The translations under genes were made by a program, and so were the position numbers. This document shows, piece after piece, positions 7,711 to 14,977 of a stretch of 64,000 bases of DNA. The notes below the pieces were generated by a model. The model was given only the letters and a program-made list of their open reading frames with translations. It ran no database searches and was not told the DNA's origin. Each line of letters starts with the position of its first letter. Positions within the stretch are counted from its first letter, which is position 1. Location: positions 25,706-89,705 of the forward strand of contig NZ_RJLN01000014.1 in the NCBI RefSeq assembly GCF_003725545.1, in the 5' to 3' direction. The DNA comes from Micromonospora solifontis (GTDB taxonomy: Bacteria > Actinomycetota > Actinomycetes > Mycobacteriales > Micromonosporaceae).

Positions 7711-8571
7711 GTGGTGACCTCGCGGGTGGCGGTGCTGGGCCGGGGCGTCGTACCGGCCGGGGAGCCGGTGCTGCGCGGCGACGACCGGGGCGTGCTGCAC
7801 GGCGACGGGCTGTTCGAGACCATGCACCTGCGCGGCGGGGAGCCATGGCTGCGCGACGCACACCTGAACCGGCTGCGCGCCGGCGCGGCGGCGATCGAAC
7901 TGGACCTGCCGCCCGCCGGCGCGCTGGTGGACCTGATCGACACGGTCCGCGCCGGGTGGCCGCCTGAGCGGGAGGGGGCGCTGCGGCTGGTCTGCACCCG
8001 AGGCCCGGAGGGCGGCGGGCCGCCGACCGTCTACGCCACCCTGGCCGAGGTCCCGGCGGCGGCGAGGCGGGCCCGGCGGGACGGCGTGACGGTGGCCACC
8101 CTGCCGCTCGGGGTCACCGCCCGGGCCCGACCGGAGCTGGACTGGCTCCCGGTGGGCCTGAAGTCCACCTCGTACGCGGTGAACACCGCGGCCCGGCGCT
8201 GGGCGGCCCGGACCGGCGTGGACGACGTGCTGTGGGTCTCCACGGACGGGTACGTGCTGGAGGGGCCGACCGCCAACGTCGTCTGGCTCAGCGGCACGAC
8301 GCTCGGCACGGTGCCGGCGGCGGCCACCGGGATACTGCCCGGGGTGACCGCCGGCTGGCTGCTGGACCGGGCGCCCGAACTGGGCCTGCGGGCGGAGGAA
8401 CGCCTGATCACCCCGCCGGAACTGCACCGCGCGGACGCCATCTGGCTGACCTCGTCCATCCGCGGCCTCGCGGAGATCAGATCCCTCGACGCCACCCCCC
8501 GCGCCCCCTCCCCCCTGACGGCCCCCCTCCTCACCCTCCTCGGCTTCCCCCGGCCTCCGCGTCGATCATGA
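7711..8571 (+). CDS. pabC: aminodeoxychorismate lyase-like class IV aminotransferase
   Basis: 286-aa PLP enzyme of fold type IV. Best match is 4-amino-4-deoxychorismate lyase (PabC), which makes p-aminobenzoate for folate; branched-chain or D-amino acid transaminases share the fold. Visible: DDRGVLHGDGLFET near residue 28, the PLP Lys in VGLKSTSYAVN, and EGPTANVVWL plus TGILPGVT, standard for class IV. Start at GTG 7711 (or GTG 7714) follows TACCCT. The gene's last codons are part of a perfect hairpin. Neighbouring YgfZ is also folate-linked, and M. tuberculosis has pabC in a similar neighbourhood. Confidence 0.8.
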   Translation: MVTSRVAVLGRGVVPAGEPVLRGDDRGVLHGDGLFETMHLRGGEPWLRDAHLNRLRAGAAAIELDLPPAGALVDLIDTVRAGWPPEREGALRLVCTRGPEGGGPPTVYATLAEVPAAARRARRDGVTVATLPLGVTARARPELDWLPVGLKSTSYAVNTAARRWAARTGVDDVLWVSTDGYVLEGPTANVVWLSGTTLGTVPAAATGILPGVTAGWLLDRAPELGLRAEERLITPPELHRADAIWLTSSIRGLAEIRSLDATPRAPSPLTAPLLTLLGFPRPPRRS

Positions 8572-8619
8572 AGTTAGCGGCGACGAATGTCCCATTCGTC
8601 GCCGCTAACTTCATGATCG
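8563..8619. terminator. perfect 27-bp inverted repeat between convergent genes
   Basis: Arms 8563-8589 and 8593-8619 are perfectly complementary with a 3-nt loop (TCC). The left arm contains the pabC stop codon (8569-8571). It stands between pabC (+) and the nitrobindin gene (-), so it can serve as a bidirectional terminator. There is no T tract. A G-rich stretch follows at 8630-8660. Confidence 0.75.
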
Positions 8620-8660
8620 CCGGGACAGTGGAGGGGTGGGAGGGGGGTGGGGGTGGGGGG

Positions 8661-9248
8661 TTAGCCGGCTACGCGGGTTAGGCGGGCGGAGAGGTGGGGG
8701 CTCAGGGCTTGGCCCATGGCGGCCATCTCCTGGGCGTAGAGCAGGGCGCCCTCGACGATGCCGAACAGGCGGGCACCGGCGGTGACCTCCTTGGCGGTGG
8801 CCGTCCGGATCACGGCGTCCGTCGCGAACTCGATCTGGGTGCCCGTCCGCTTGCCGATGTGCAGCTCCATCACGCCCGTCGGCGTGGTCATCAGCGCTTC
8901 CAGCTCGTCGGTGACCCGGTCGCCGTCCATCACCGGGCGCCACCAGCCCACCTCACGCCCGGCCGGCCGGACCGGGCGGCTCTCCTCGTCGAGGATCCAG
9001 GCCCGGGACTCGTAGAACAGGAACGGCCGGCCGTCGTGGCTGATCCGGATCTCCTGCGCGTAGTCGAAGTCCTCGATGGTGGGATAGCCACCCCGCCCAC
9101 GCCCGCGCCACACCCCGATGTACGGCAGCAGCCCGTCCAGGCTCCGGTGCAGCTTCGGGCCGACGCGCAGGTCGTGACTCTCCTCGTACGGGTAAGGGTC
9201 GACCGGCGGCGCGTTCAGCCACGGGGGCTGGAGCGGGTTCTCGCTCAC
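8661..9248 (-). CDS. nitrobindin family heme-binding protein (Rv0813c-like)
   Basis: 195-aa beta-barrel protein of the nitrobindin/THAP4-like family (former DUF1794), ferric-heme proteins able to scavenge or isomerise peroxynitrite or bind NO. The hallmark GVWRGRGRGGYPTI (GxWxGxGxGxYP) is at residues ~45-58. The usual C-terminal His heme ligand may be the one in LSPHLSARL near residue 187. GTG 9248 is preceded by AAGGTGG, supplied by a 45-bp repeat element. Cotranscribed with the upstream 37-aa membrane peptide. The M. tuberculosis homologue also lies beside pabC. Confidence 0.85.
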   Translation of the reverse strand: MSENPLQPPWLNAPPVDPYPYEESHDLRVGPKLHRSLDGLLPYIGVWRGRGRGGYPTIEDFDYAQEIRISHDGRPFLFYESRAWILDEESRPVRPAGREVGWWRPVMDGDRVTDELEALMTTPTGVMELHIGKRTGTQIEFATDAVIRTATAKEVTAGARLFGIVEGALLYAQEMAAMGQALSPHLSARLTRVAG

Positions 9249-9261
9249 CGCGCCACCTTCG

Positions 9262-9306
9262 TTCGCGACTGCGGGGCTCGCAAACCCGGCTCACTCCTCA
9301 CGCTCA
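9262..9306 (-). repeat. 45-bp intercistronic repeat, copy 1
   Basis: Read on the minus strand it begins TGAGCGTGAGGAGTGAGCC and ends CCCCGCAGTCGCGAA. It matches 22463-22507 at 42 of 45 positions. Its first three bases are the stop codon of the small membrane gene, and its far end abuts the ribosome-binding site of the nitrobindin gene. It can fold as CGGG/CCCG around a TTTGCGAG loop. Same orientation as the flanking genes in both copies. Confidence 0.85.
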
Positions 9307-9417
9307 CCATTTTCCTCTCGAGATGCGAACAGCCAGGTACACCAGGCCACCGGCGAGCGCGCCGAGGCCGGCGACCAGCAGGCTGACGAACCCGATCTCG
9401 GTAACCATCCGGGCCAT
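9304..9417 (-). CDS. small single-span membrane protein (37 aa)
   Basis: Begins MARMVTEIGF and ends with one transmembrane helix (residues ~9-30, GFVSLLVAGLGALAGGLVYL) and a basic tail RISRGKW. An alternative start at ATG 9408 gives 34 aa. Its stop codon is the first codon of the 45-bp repeat, and the nitrobindin gene follows, so the two look like an operon. Function unknown; I do not recognise a family. Divergent from the DsrE gene, 15 nt away, which limits promoter space. Confidence 0.55.
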   Translation of the reverse strand: MARMVTEIGFVSLLVAGLGALAGGLVYLAVRISRGKW

Positions 9418-9432
9418 CCTATGCTGGGCGGC

Positions 9433-9795
9433 ATGGCCCGCACTCTCGTCGTCAAGGCCACCGCCGGCGCCGACGCCCCGGAGCGTTGCGCGCAGGCCTT
9501 CACCGTCGCCGCCACCGCGGCCGCCGCCGGGGTCGACGTGTCGCTCTGGCTGACCGGGGAGTCGACCTGGTTCGCGCTGCCCGGGCGGGCGCAGGACTTC
9601 GAGCTGCCGCACTCCGCGCCGCTGGCCGAGCTGCTGCACGTGATCCTGGCCACCGGAAAGGTGACGGCCTGCACCCAGTGCGCGGCCCGCCGGGACATCG
9701 GCCAGGACGACGTCATTCCCGGCGTACGCATCGCCGGCGCGGCGGTCTTCGTCGAGGAGGCGATGGCCGAGGGGGCGCAGGCGCTGGTCTACTGA
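9433..9795 (+). CDS. DsrE-family sulfur relay-like protein
   Basis: 120-aa protein of the DsrE/DsrF/YchN fold. RTLVVKATAGAD at the N-terminus is the first strand and loop of the fold, ACTQCAARRDIG (Cys at residues ~76 and ~79) may be the functional thiol site, and PGVRIAGAAVFVEEA the last part. Such proteins carry or bind persulfide, or act as small-molecule-binding homohexamers. ATG 9433 is preceded by TATGCT (9420-9425) at 7 nt, so it is probably leaderless. Sulfur-related genes (rhodanese, SseC) lie 4 kb downstream. Confidence 0.75.
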   Translation: MARTLVVKATAGADAPERCAQAFTVAATAAAAGVDVSLWLTGESTWFALPGRAQDFELPHSAPLAELLHVILATGKVTACTQCAARRDIGQDDVIPGVRIAGAAVFVEEAMAEGAQALVY

Positions 9796-9881
9796 GGCCG
9801 CTCGCCGCGACGGAATGTTCGTTCCGGGGGCGGAGCGCCGATATTGACCCGACATTTCCGACTGCTGCCTACCATTCGGAT

Positions 9882-10265
9882 GTGGGCGAGGCGATCGAGC
9901 GGTTCTTCGCGGCACTGCCGGCGCGTGCCCCGGCGGTGCTGCGCGGCCCGACCAGTGGCCTGCTCCAGATCGACCTGACCTGCGGCAACCGCACCGAGCA
10001 CTGGTACGTGGAGTTGGCGCCCGGCACGGTCCGGGTGAGCCAGGAGCAGGCGCGCCCCGCCGACGCCGTCTTCACGGTCAGCAGCGAACTGTTCGAGGAA
10101 CTGGTCACCGGCCGCGAGGCCGGCATGGCCGCGGTGCTGCGCAACGAAGCCACGTTCAGCGGCAACGTGGTGCTGTTCCTGCTCTTCCGCCGGTTCTTCC
10201 CCGACCCGCCCGGCACCCGGGACCCCCGGGAGACCGCCCGCCGACACGTCGGAAGGTCCGGATGA
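9882..10265 (+). CDS. SCP2 sterol-carrier domain protein
   Basis: 127-aa single-domain SCP2 protein, a small lipid-binding fold. Evidence: LLQIDLTCGNRTEHWYVELAPGTVRVSQ, EELVTGREAGMAAVLRNEATFSGNVVLFLLFRRF-type segments at residues ~25-115, the usual beta-sheet plus amphipathic helix layout. GTG 9882 follows TACCAT (9870-9875) at 6 nt; TTGACC at 9844 may be a -35 but the 20-nt spacing is long. Its stop overlaps the ATG of the debranching enzyme gene (ATGATGA), so the two are coupled. Why a lipid carrier is coupled to glycogen breakdown is unclear. Confidence 0.75.
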   Translation: MGEAIERFFAALPARAPAVLRGPTSGLLQIDLTCGNRTEHWYVELAPGTVRVSQEQARPADAVFTVSSELFEELVTGREAGMAAVLRNEATFSGNVVLFLLFRRFFPDPPGTRDPRETARRHVGRSG

Positions 10266-12319
10266 TGAAGGAGCGGGTCAGCATCCTGGACGGCAACACC
10301 TTCCTGGTCAGCGACCGACGCGGCAACATCGAGCCCTCCTTCGACTTTCCCACCGGGCTCTTCTCCTTCGACACCCGGTTCATCTCGACCTGGGTCCTCA
10401 CCCTCAACGGCGAGAAGCTGCACGCCCTGTCCATCGACGACTCGCAGTCCTACCGGACGCGCTTCTTCCTGGTGCCCGGCGAGCCCACGCACTACCTGGA
10501 CGCCAAGGTCTCCCTGATCCGCAGCCGGTCGATCGGCGGCAGCTTCGACGAGGAGCTGACCTTGCTCAACCACGCGGAGCAGGAGGTCGAGTTCAGCCTT
10601 CGACTCGACATCGGCTCCGACTTCGCCGACCTGTTCGAGATCAAGCACAAGCGGCGGAAGAAGGGCCGGACCACGCCGACGGTCGGGCAGGACGAGCTCC
10701 GGCTCACCTACCGCCGGGAGGGGTTCCACCGGGAGGCGGTGATCACCACGACCGCCCCGGCCGCCATCGACGAGAGCGGCATGACCTTCCGGATCCGGAT
10801 CGGGCCGCACGGCGAGTGGACCACCCGGTTGCACACCGCCACGTTCATCTACGGCGCCCGTGGCGAGGACATCCGGGCCACCCTGCCGCTGGGCGGCCAC
10901 CGCTCGGTCGCGGCCATCCACGCCGAGCAGGACGAGCTGATCGCCCGCGCCCCGAAGCTCGGCTGCGACTGCCAGCCGCTGGCGGGGGCGTACCGGCGCA
11001 GCCTGAACGACCTGGCCGCCCTCCGCTACGAGTCGATCGCGCTCGGCGTACGGCTGCTCGCCGCCGGGCTGCCCTGGTTCATGACCCTGTTCGGGCGGGA
11101 CAGCATCTTCACCTCGCTGCAGGTGCTGCCGTTCCTGCCCGAGCTGGTGCCGCCGACGATCCTCATGCTGGCCGCGCTCCAGGGCAGCCGGTTGGACGAC
11201 TTCCGGGACGAGGAGCCCGGCAAGATCCTGCACGAGCTGCGCTACGGCGAGACCGCCGGCTTCGGGGAGCAGCCACACTCCCCGTACTACGGCTCGGCCG
11301 ACTCGACCGCGCTCTTCGTGATCCTGCTCGACGAGTACGAGCGGTGGACCGGTGACGGGAAGCTGGTCCGGTTGCTGGAGCACGAGACCCGGGCGGCGCT
11401 GGCCTGGATCGACACCTACGGGGACCTGCTCGGCACCGGCTACGTCTGGTACCTGACCCGCAACCCGGAGACCGGGCTGCAGAACCAGTGCTGGAAGGAC
11501 TCCTGGGACTCGATCTCCTACTCCGACGGCCGGATGCCCGAGTTCCCCCGGGCAACCTGCGAGCTCCAGGGGTACGCGTACGACGCCAAGCTGCGCGGTG
11601 CCCGGCTGGCCCGCACCTTCTGGAACGACCCCGCCTACGCGGACCGCCTGGAACGCGAGGCGGCGGCGCTGAAGGAACGGTTCAACCGGGACTTCTGGAT
11701 CCCGGAGCGGGAGTACTACGCGCTGGCCCTGGACCCCGACGGGCAGCAGGTGGACGCCCTCTCCTCGAACATCGGCCACCTGCTGTGGAGCGGCATCGTC
11801 GACGAGTCACGGGCGGCGGCGGTCGCCCAGCACCTGCTCGGACCGCGGCTCTTCTCCGGCTGGGGGGTGCGGACCCTCGCTGACGACCAGGCCCGGTACA
11901 ACCCGATCGGCTACCACGTCGGCACGGTCTGGCCGTTCGACAACTCGATCATCGCCTGGGGCCTGTGGAAGTACGGCTTCCGGGAGGAGGCCGGCCAGAT
12001 CTGCTCGGCGATGCTCAACGCCTCCCGCTTCTTCCAGGGGCGGCTGCCGGAGGCGTTCGCCGGCTACGAACGCAACCTCACCGACTACCCGGTGCAGTAC
12101 CCGACCGCGTGCAGCCCGCAGGCCTGGTCCGCCGGGACGCCGCTGCTGCTGCTGCGGGTGATGCTCGGCCTCGAGCCGCAGGGCGAGCATCTGATCATCG
12201 ACCCGTCGGTGCCGGACGGGATGGGCCGGGTGGAGCTGCTCGACATCCCCGGCCGCTGGGGCCGGGTGGACGCGCTGGGCCGCAGCCGTGGCCCGCACGA
12301 CCACGAGCGCGACGACTGA
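10262..12319 (+). CDS. amylo-alpha-1,6-glucosidase, glycogen debranching-type
   Basis: 685-aa cytoplasmic enzyme of the actinobacterial glycogen-debranching family: N-terminal GDE_N_bis-like beta domain (residues ~1-210, with FDTRFISTWVLTLNGE) followed by an (alpha/alpha)6 barrel amylo-1,6-glucosidase domain. Conserved landmarks: GLPWFMTLFGRDSIFTSLQ near residue 273, WKDSWDSI near 414, and NPIGYHVGTVWPFDNSII near 547 with the Trp-rich active-site surface. Removes alpha-1,6 branches in glycogen or trehalose-related glucans. Overlaps the SCP2 gene stop by 4 nt. Full length. Confidence 0.85.
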   Translation: MMKERVSILDGNTFLVSDRRGNIEPSFDFPTGLFSFDTRFISTWVLTLNGEKLHALSIDDSQSYRTRFFLVPGEPTHYLDAKVSLIRSRSIGGSFDEELTLLNHAEQEVEFSLRLDIGSDFADLFEIKHKRRKKGRTTPTVGQDELRLTYRREGFHREAVITTTAPAAIDESGMTFRIRIGPHGEWTTRLHTATFIYGARGEDIRATLPLGGHRSVAAIHAEQDELIARAPKLGCDCQPLAGAYRRSLNDLAALRYESIALGVRLLAAGLPWFMTLFGRDSIFTSLQVLPFLPELVPPTILMLAALQGSRLDDFRDEEPGKILHELRYGETAGFGEQPHSPYYGSADSTALFVILLDEYERWTGDGKLVRLLEHETRAALAWIDTYGDLLGTGYVWYLTRNPETGLQNQCWKDSWDSISYSDGRMPEFPRATCELQGYAYDAKLRGARLARTFWNDPAYADRLEREAAALKERFNRDFWIPEREYYALALDPDGQQVDALSSNIGHLLWSGIVDESRAAAVAQHLLGPRLFSGWGVRTLADDQARYNPIGYHVGTVWPFDNSIIAWGLWKYGFREEAGQICSAMLNASRFFQGRLPEAFAGYERNLTDYPVQYPTACSPQAWSAGTPLLLLRVMLGLEPQGEHLIIDPSVPDGMGRVELLDIPGRWGRVDALGRSRGPHDHERDD

Positions 12320-12368
12320 TCCACCGGTCGGTGAGCCGCCGGCCGGCCTCCGGGGCAGCCGGCGCGGG

Positions 12369-13208
12369 TCAGCCGGCGCAGCCGGTGGAGGCGACCAGGC
12401 GGAGCTTCCCGCCGGTGCTGTCGGCCAGCACGGCGACGGAGCCGACGCGGTAGGCGTACAGCTCGGGGCGGTCGACCACGACGGCGCCGAGCGGCCGGAG
12501 CGCGGCCAGCGAGGCGGGCACCGCGCCGGCGGTGACGCCGACCGTCCGGGCGAGCCCGCCCCCCGGGCAGGGAGCCGCGGCGACCTGCGCGGCGTCCGGC
12601 GGCGGCGCCTGGCCCAGCGCCCGCAGCGCCGCGGTCAGCTCCGGCCCGACGGGATGGCCGGGCAGCAGCTCGACGAGTTCGGTGTCGGCCGGGCGGCAAC
12701 CGGTGGCGGCGGAGAAGCGGACCAGGCCGTCGGCCACCACCCGGCCGTCGACCGCGATGAACTCCCCCGCGTCGGCCCGCAGCCGGGGCCGGCCCGCCTC
12801 GGTGGCCACCCCGGCCCGCCAGTCGGCGGGCAGCCGCTGCGCCACCCGGTCCAGCAGGGCCCGCTCGCTCCCGACGGGCACCGGCACGTCCAGTCCCCGG
12901 GTCAGGGTCGCGCCGTCGGACAGCGGGGTGACCCGGCAGCCCCGCGCCACCCGCACCGGGGTCAGCTCCCAGGCGTCGTCGTCGAGCGCGGCCACCAGGC
13001 GGCCCATCGCCCGGTCCACCACCGGCGCCGCCTCGCCGAGGGTGCGCTGTTCCTTCACGGTCGGCGGGTCGTGCCGCACCGACCACCAGGTCAGCCCGGC
13101 GAGCAGCACCGCCCAGACCACCGCCGCCGGCACCAGCCAGCGCCGGCCGGGCGCCGGCTGGTCGGGACGGCTCGGCGGGGCGTAGCCCGCCTGGAGGGCA
13201 CCACTCAC
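12369..13208 (-). CDS. hypothetical membrane-anchored protein
   Basis: 279 aa, not recognised. One transmembrane helix at residues ~25-43 (WLVPAAVVWAVLLAGLTWW) after a short Pro-rich cytoplasmic head, then an exported domain of ~230 aa with four Cys (in ARGCRVTP, ATGCRPAD, APCPGG and STGCAG near the C-terminus), suggesting two disulfides. Possibly a cell-wall-associated actinobacterial protein. GTG start at 13208. Alone in its orientation between the debranching enzyme (convergent) and the sulfur operon. Confidence 0.6.
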   Translation of the reverse strand: MSGALQAGYAPPSRPDQPAPGRRWLVPAAVVWAVLLAGLTWWSVRHDPPTVKEQRTLGEAAPVVDRAMGRLVAALDDDAWELTPVRVARGCRVTPLSDGATLTRGLDVPVPVGSERALLDRVAQRLPADWRAGVATEAGRPRLRADAGEFIAVDGRVVADGLVRFSAATGCRPADTELVELLPGHPVGPELTAALRALGQAPPPDAAQVAAAPCPGGGLARTVGVTAGAVPASLAALRPLGAVVVDRPELYAYRVGSVAVLADSTGGKLRLVASTGCAG

Positions 13209-13276
13209 CGGGCCATCGTGTCACGCCCGCACGACCCACCCCGCCACCCCCGCACCCCTCCGACCCGAGACGGGGC

Positions 13277-13334
13277 CTGATTCACGGAAAGAGTGGCCTC
13301 CGCAGCTCGGAAGGCCACTCTTTCCGTGAATCAG
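13277..13334. repeat. GGAAAGAGTGGCC hairpin, copy 1 (23-bp perfect arms)
   Basis: Arms 13277-13299 and 13312-13334 pair perfectly around a 12-nt loop. The arm contains TTCACGGAAAGAGTGGCC, shared with hairpins at 31524, 40618 and 62202. It sits downstream of sseC (stop 13412, minus strand) and upstream of the hypothetical gene start at 13208; likely terminator of the sulfur operon. Confidence 0.85.
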
Positions 13335-13411
13335 CGCGCACCGAGGGCGGGGGGAACGCCGTGGCCCGCCGCCCCCACGGGGGCGGCGGGCCACGAGCGG
13401 CAGAGCGTGGG

Positions 13412-13735
13412 TCAGGCGGCGACCGTGACGGTCACCTCGTTGATCCCGCGAGCGGCGGTGACGGCGGTGTCGCCGTTGCCGTGCCGGGAGAGCGCCCGCA
13501 GGGTCCAGTCACCGGGCGCGGCGAAAAACCGGAACTGGCCGGCCGGAGAGGTCACCACCTCGGCGGTGAACTCGCCGGTGGCGTCGAGCAGCCGGACGTA
13601 CGCGCCGGGGACGGCCTCCCCGGACTCGGCCTTGACCAGGCCGGTGATCACGGTCTCCTTCTCCAGGTCCAGGCTGGCCGGCAGCGGGGCGGCCTGGTCC
13701 GGAGCGGCGCAACCGGCGGCGGTGGGAGCAGTCAT
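13412..13735 (-). CDS. SseC-like DUF1416 protein
   Basis: 107-aa protein of the DUF1416 family, paired with thiosulfate sulfurtransferase in actinobacteria (SseC1/SseC2 in mycobacteria). Reads as a small Ig-like/transthyretin-like beta fold: VITGLVKAESGEAVPGAYVR, GQFRFFAAPGDWTLRALS. A single Cys near residue 9 (AAGCAAPDQ) may be functional. Starts at ATG 13735, 2 nt after the rhodanese stop, hence cotranscribed. Exact biochemical role is unknown; sulfur metabolism is inferred from the conserved pairing. Confidence 0.85.
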   Translation of the reverse strand: MTAPTAAGCAAPDQAAPLPASLDLEKETVITGLVKAESGEAVPGAYVRLLDATGEFTAEVVTSPAGQFRFFAAPGDWTLRALSRHGNGDTAVTAARGINEVTVTVAA

Positions 13736-13737
13736 GA

Positions 13738-14613
13738 TCAGGCCTCCCCGACAGAGCTGTTGGGCCCGGCTTCGCCGGGCGTGTCGCCGAGCGCCACCGG
13801 CACGCCGACCAGCGAGCCGTACTCGGTCCAGGATCCGTCGTAGTTCTTCACGTTGCGGTGGCCGAGCAGTTCCTGCAGGACGAACCAGGTGTGCGAGGAG
13901 CGCTCGCCGATCCGGCAGTAGGCGATGGTCTCCCGGCTGTCGTCCAGCCCGGCATCGGCGTAGATCTTGCGCAGCTCGTCGTCGGACTTGAAGGTGCCGT
14001 CCTCGTTGGCCGCCTTCGACCACGGGACGCTGATCGCGGTCGGCACGTGGCCGGCGCGCTGGGCCTGCTCCTGCGGCAGGTGGGCGGGGGCGAGCAGGCG
14101 GCCCGCGTACTCGTCGGGGCTGCGCACGTCGACCAGGTTCCGGGTGCCGATCGCGGCGACCACCTCGTCGCGGAAGGCGCGGATCGAGGTGTCCGGCTCC
14201 TGCGCGACGTACTGCGTCGCCGGGCGGGTCACCGCGTCGGTGACCAGCGGACGGGCGTCCAGCTCCCACTTCTTGCGGCCACCGTCGAGCAGCTTCACGT
14301 CGCGGTGTCCGTAGAGCTTGAAGTACCAGTACGCGTACGCGGCGAACCAGTTGTTGTTACCGCCGTAGAGGATGACGGTGTCGTCGTTGGCGATGCCCCG
14401 CTCGGAGAGCAGCGCCTCGAACTGGGCCTTGTTGACGAAGTCCCGGCGGACCGGGTCCTGGAGGTCGGTCCGCCAGTCCAGCTTGATCGCACCGGCGATG
14501 TGGCCGGTGTCGTAGGCCGAGGTGTCTTCGTCGACCTCGACGAAGACGACGCCCGGGGCGTCGATGTTCTTCTCGGCCCACTCGGCCGAGACGAGTGCGG
14601 TGTCGCGACTCAT
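13738..14613 (-). CDS. thiosulfate sulfurtransferase (rhodanese), CysA2/SseA-type
   Basis: 291-aa two-domain rhodanese. The inactive N-terminal domain spans ~5-130 and the catalytic domain ~145-280, with Cys233 in YCRIGERSSHTWF, the actinobacterial CRIGERS loop. Transfers sulfane sulfur from thiosulfate to cyanide or cellular thiol acceptors. It heads a two-gene unit with SseC, and a Cys-rich leader peptide lies 206 nt upstream, so expression should respond to cysteine supply. The name cysA2 in mycobacteria does not imply the sulfate ABC transporter. Confidence 0.9.
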   Translation of the reverse strand: MSRDTALVSAEWAEKNIDAPGVVFVEVDEDTSAYDTGHIAGAIKLDWRTDLQDPVRRDFVNKAQFEALLSERGIANDDTVILYGGNNNWFAAYAYWYFKLYGHRDVKLLDGGRKKWELDARPLVTDAVTRPATQYVAQEPDTSIRAFRDEVVAAIGTRNLVDVRSPDEYAGRLLAPAHLPQEQAQRAGHVPTAISVPWSKAANEDGTFKSDDELRKIYADAGLDDSRETIAYCRIGERSSHTWFVLQELLGHRNVKNYDGSWTEYGSLVGVPVALGDTPGEAGPNSSVGEA

Positions 14614-14819
14614 CAGATCACTCCCTGGTGAGGATGGATGGTGAGCCTGCGCGCGGAGATTGAAGTTGGTGATTGTCGCACCACGCGCGGGACCCAGAGC
14701 TAGGAACGGATCACGGGTACGTGCGACGGCGCCGCTGCCGGGCGATCAGGGGGAAAACCGGAGGGTACGCGGACCCTGTGTGCCGGTGGCCGCCTAGGCG
14801 GCCGAGGACAGCCCCGCCG
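14614..14819 (-). promoter_or_regulatory. leader region between Cys-rich peptide and rhodanese gene
   Basis: 206 nt of non-coding leader. It contains a perfect 16-bp palindrome, GGCCGCCTAGGCGGCC at 14788-14803, just 17 nt after the leader peptide stop, which can form the terminator or sequestering hairpin of a translation-coupled attenuator. Nothing else recognisable. Mycobacterial homologues of this operon are reported to use the same logic. Confidence 0.5.
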
Positions 14820-14897
14820 TCAGATGACGGGGCGACACAGGCAGGTGGCCACGCGGCACAGGTCGACCGCGCGCCGTTTGGTGAGGAGCGTCCCCAT
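14820..14897 (-). CDS. Cys-rich leader peptide (25 aa), cysteine attenuator
   Basis: Encodes MGTLLTKRRAVDLCRVATCL followed by CRPVI. The RR-VDLCRVATCLCR pattern with three closely spaced Cys codons is the known actinobacterial putative leader peptide upstream of sulfur genes. Ribosome stalling at the Cys codons when Cys-tRNA is short would alter folding of the downstream leader and raise rhodanese/SseC expression. TAGTCT at 14911-14906 lies 8 nt before the ATG, so the mRNA is probably almost leaderless, as in mycobacterial examples. Confidence 0.85.
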   Translation of the reverse strand: MGTLLTKRRAVDLCRVATCLCRPVI

Positions 14898-14977
14898 GAG
14901 GTGGGAGACTACCAGCCACTCCGCCCGAAGCCACCGGGCCGACCAGCATCCGGGACACCCGGCGGGCGGGTCCGGTC

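Noticed and set aside
9798..9835. Small hairpin CGGAATGTTCGTTCCG between DsrE and SCP2 genes
   Set aside because: Only 5-bp arms, with no other sign of a regulator.
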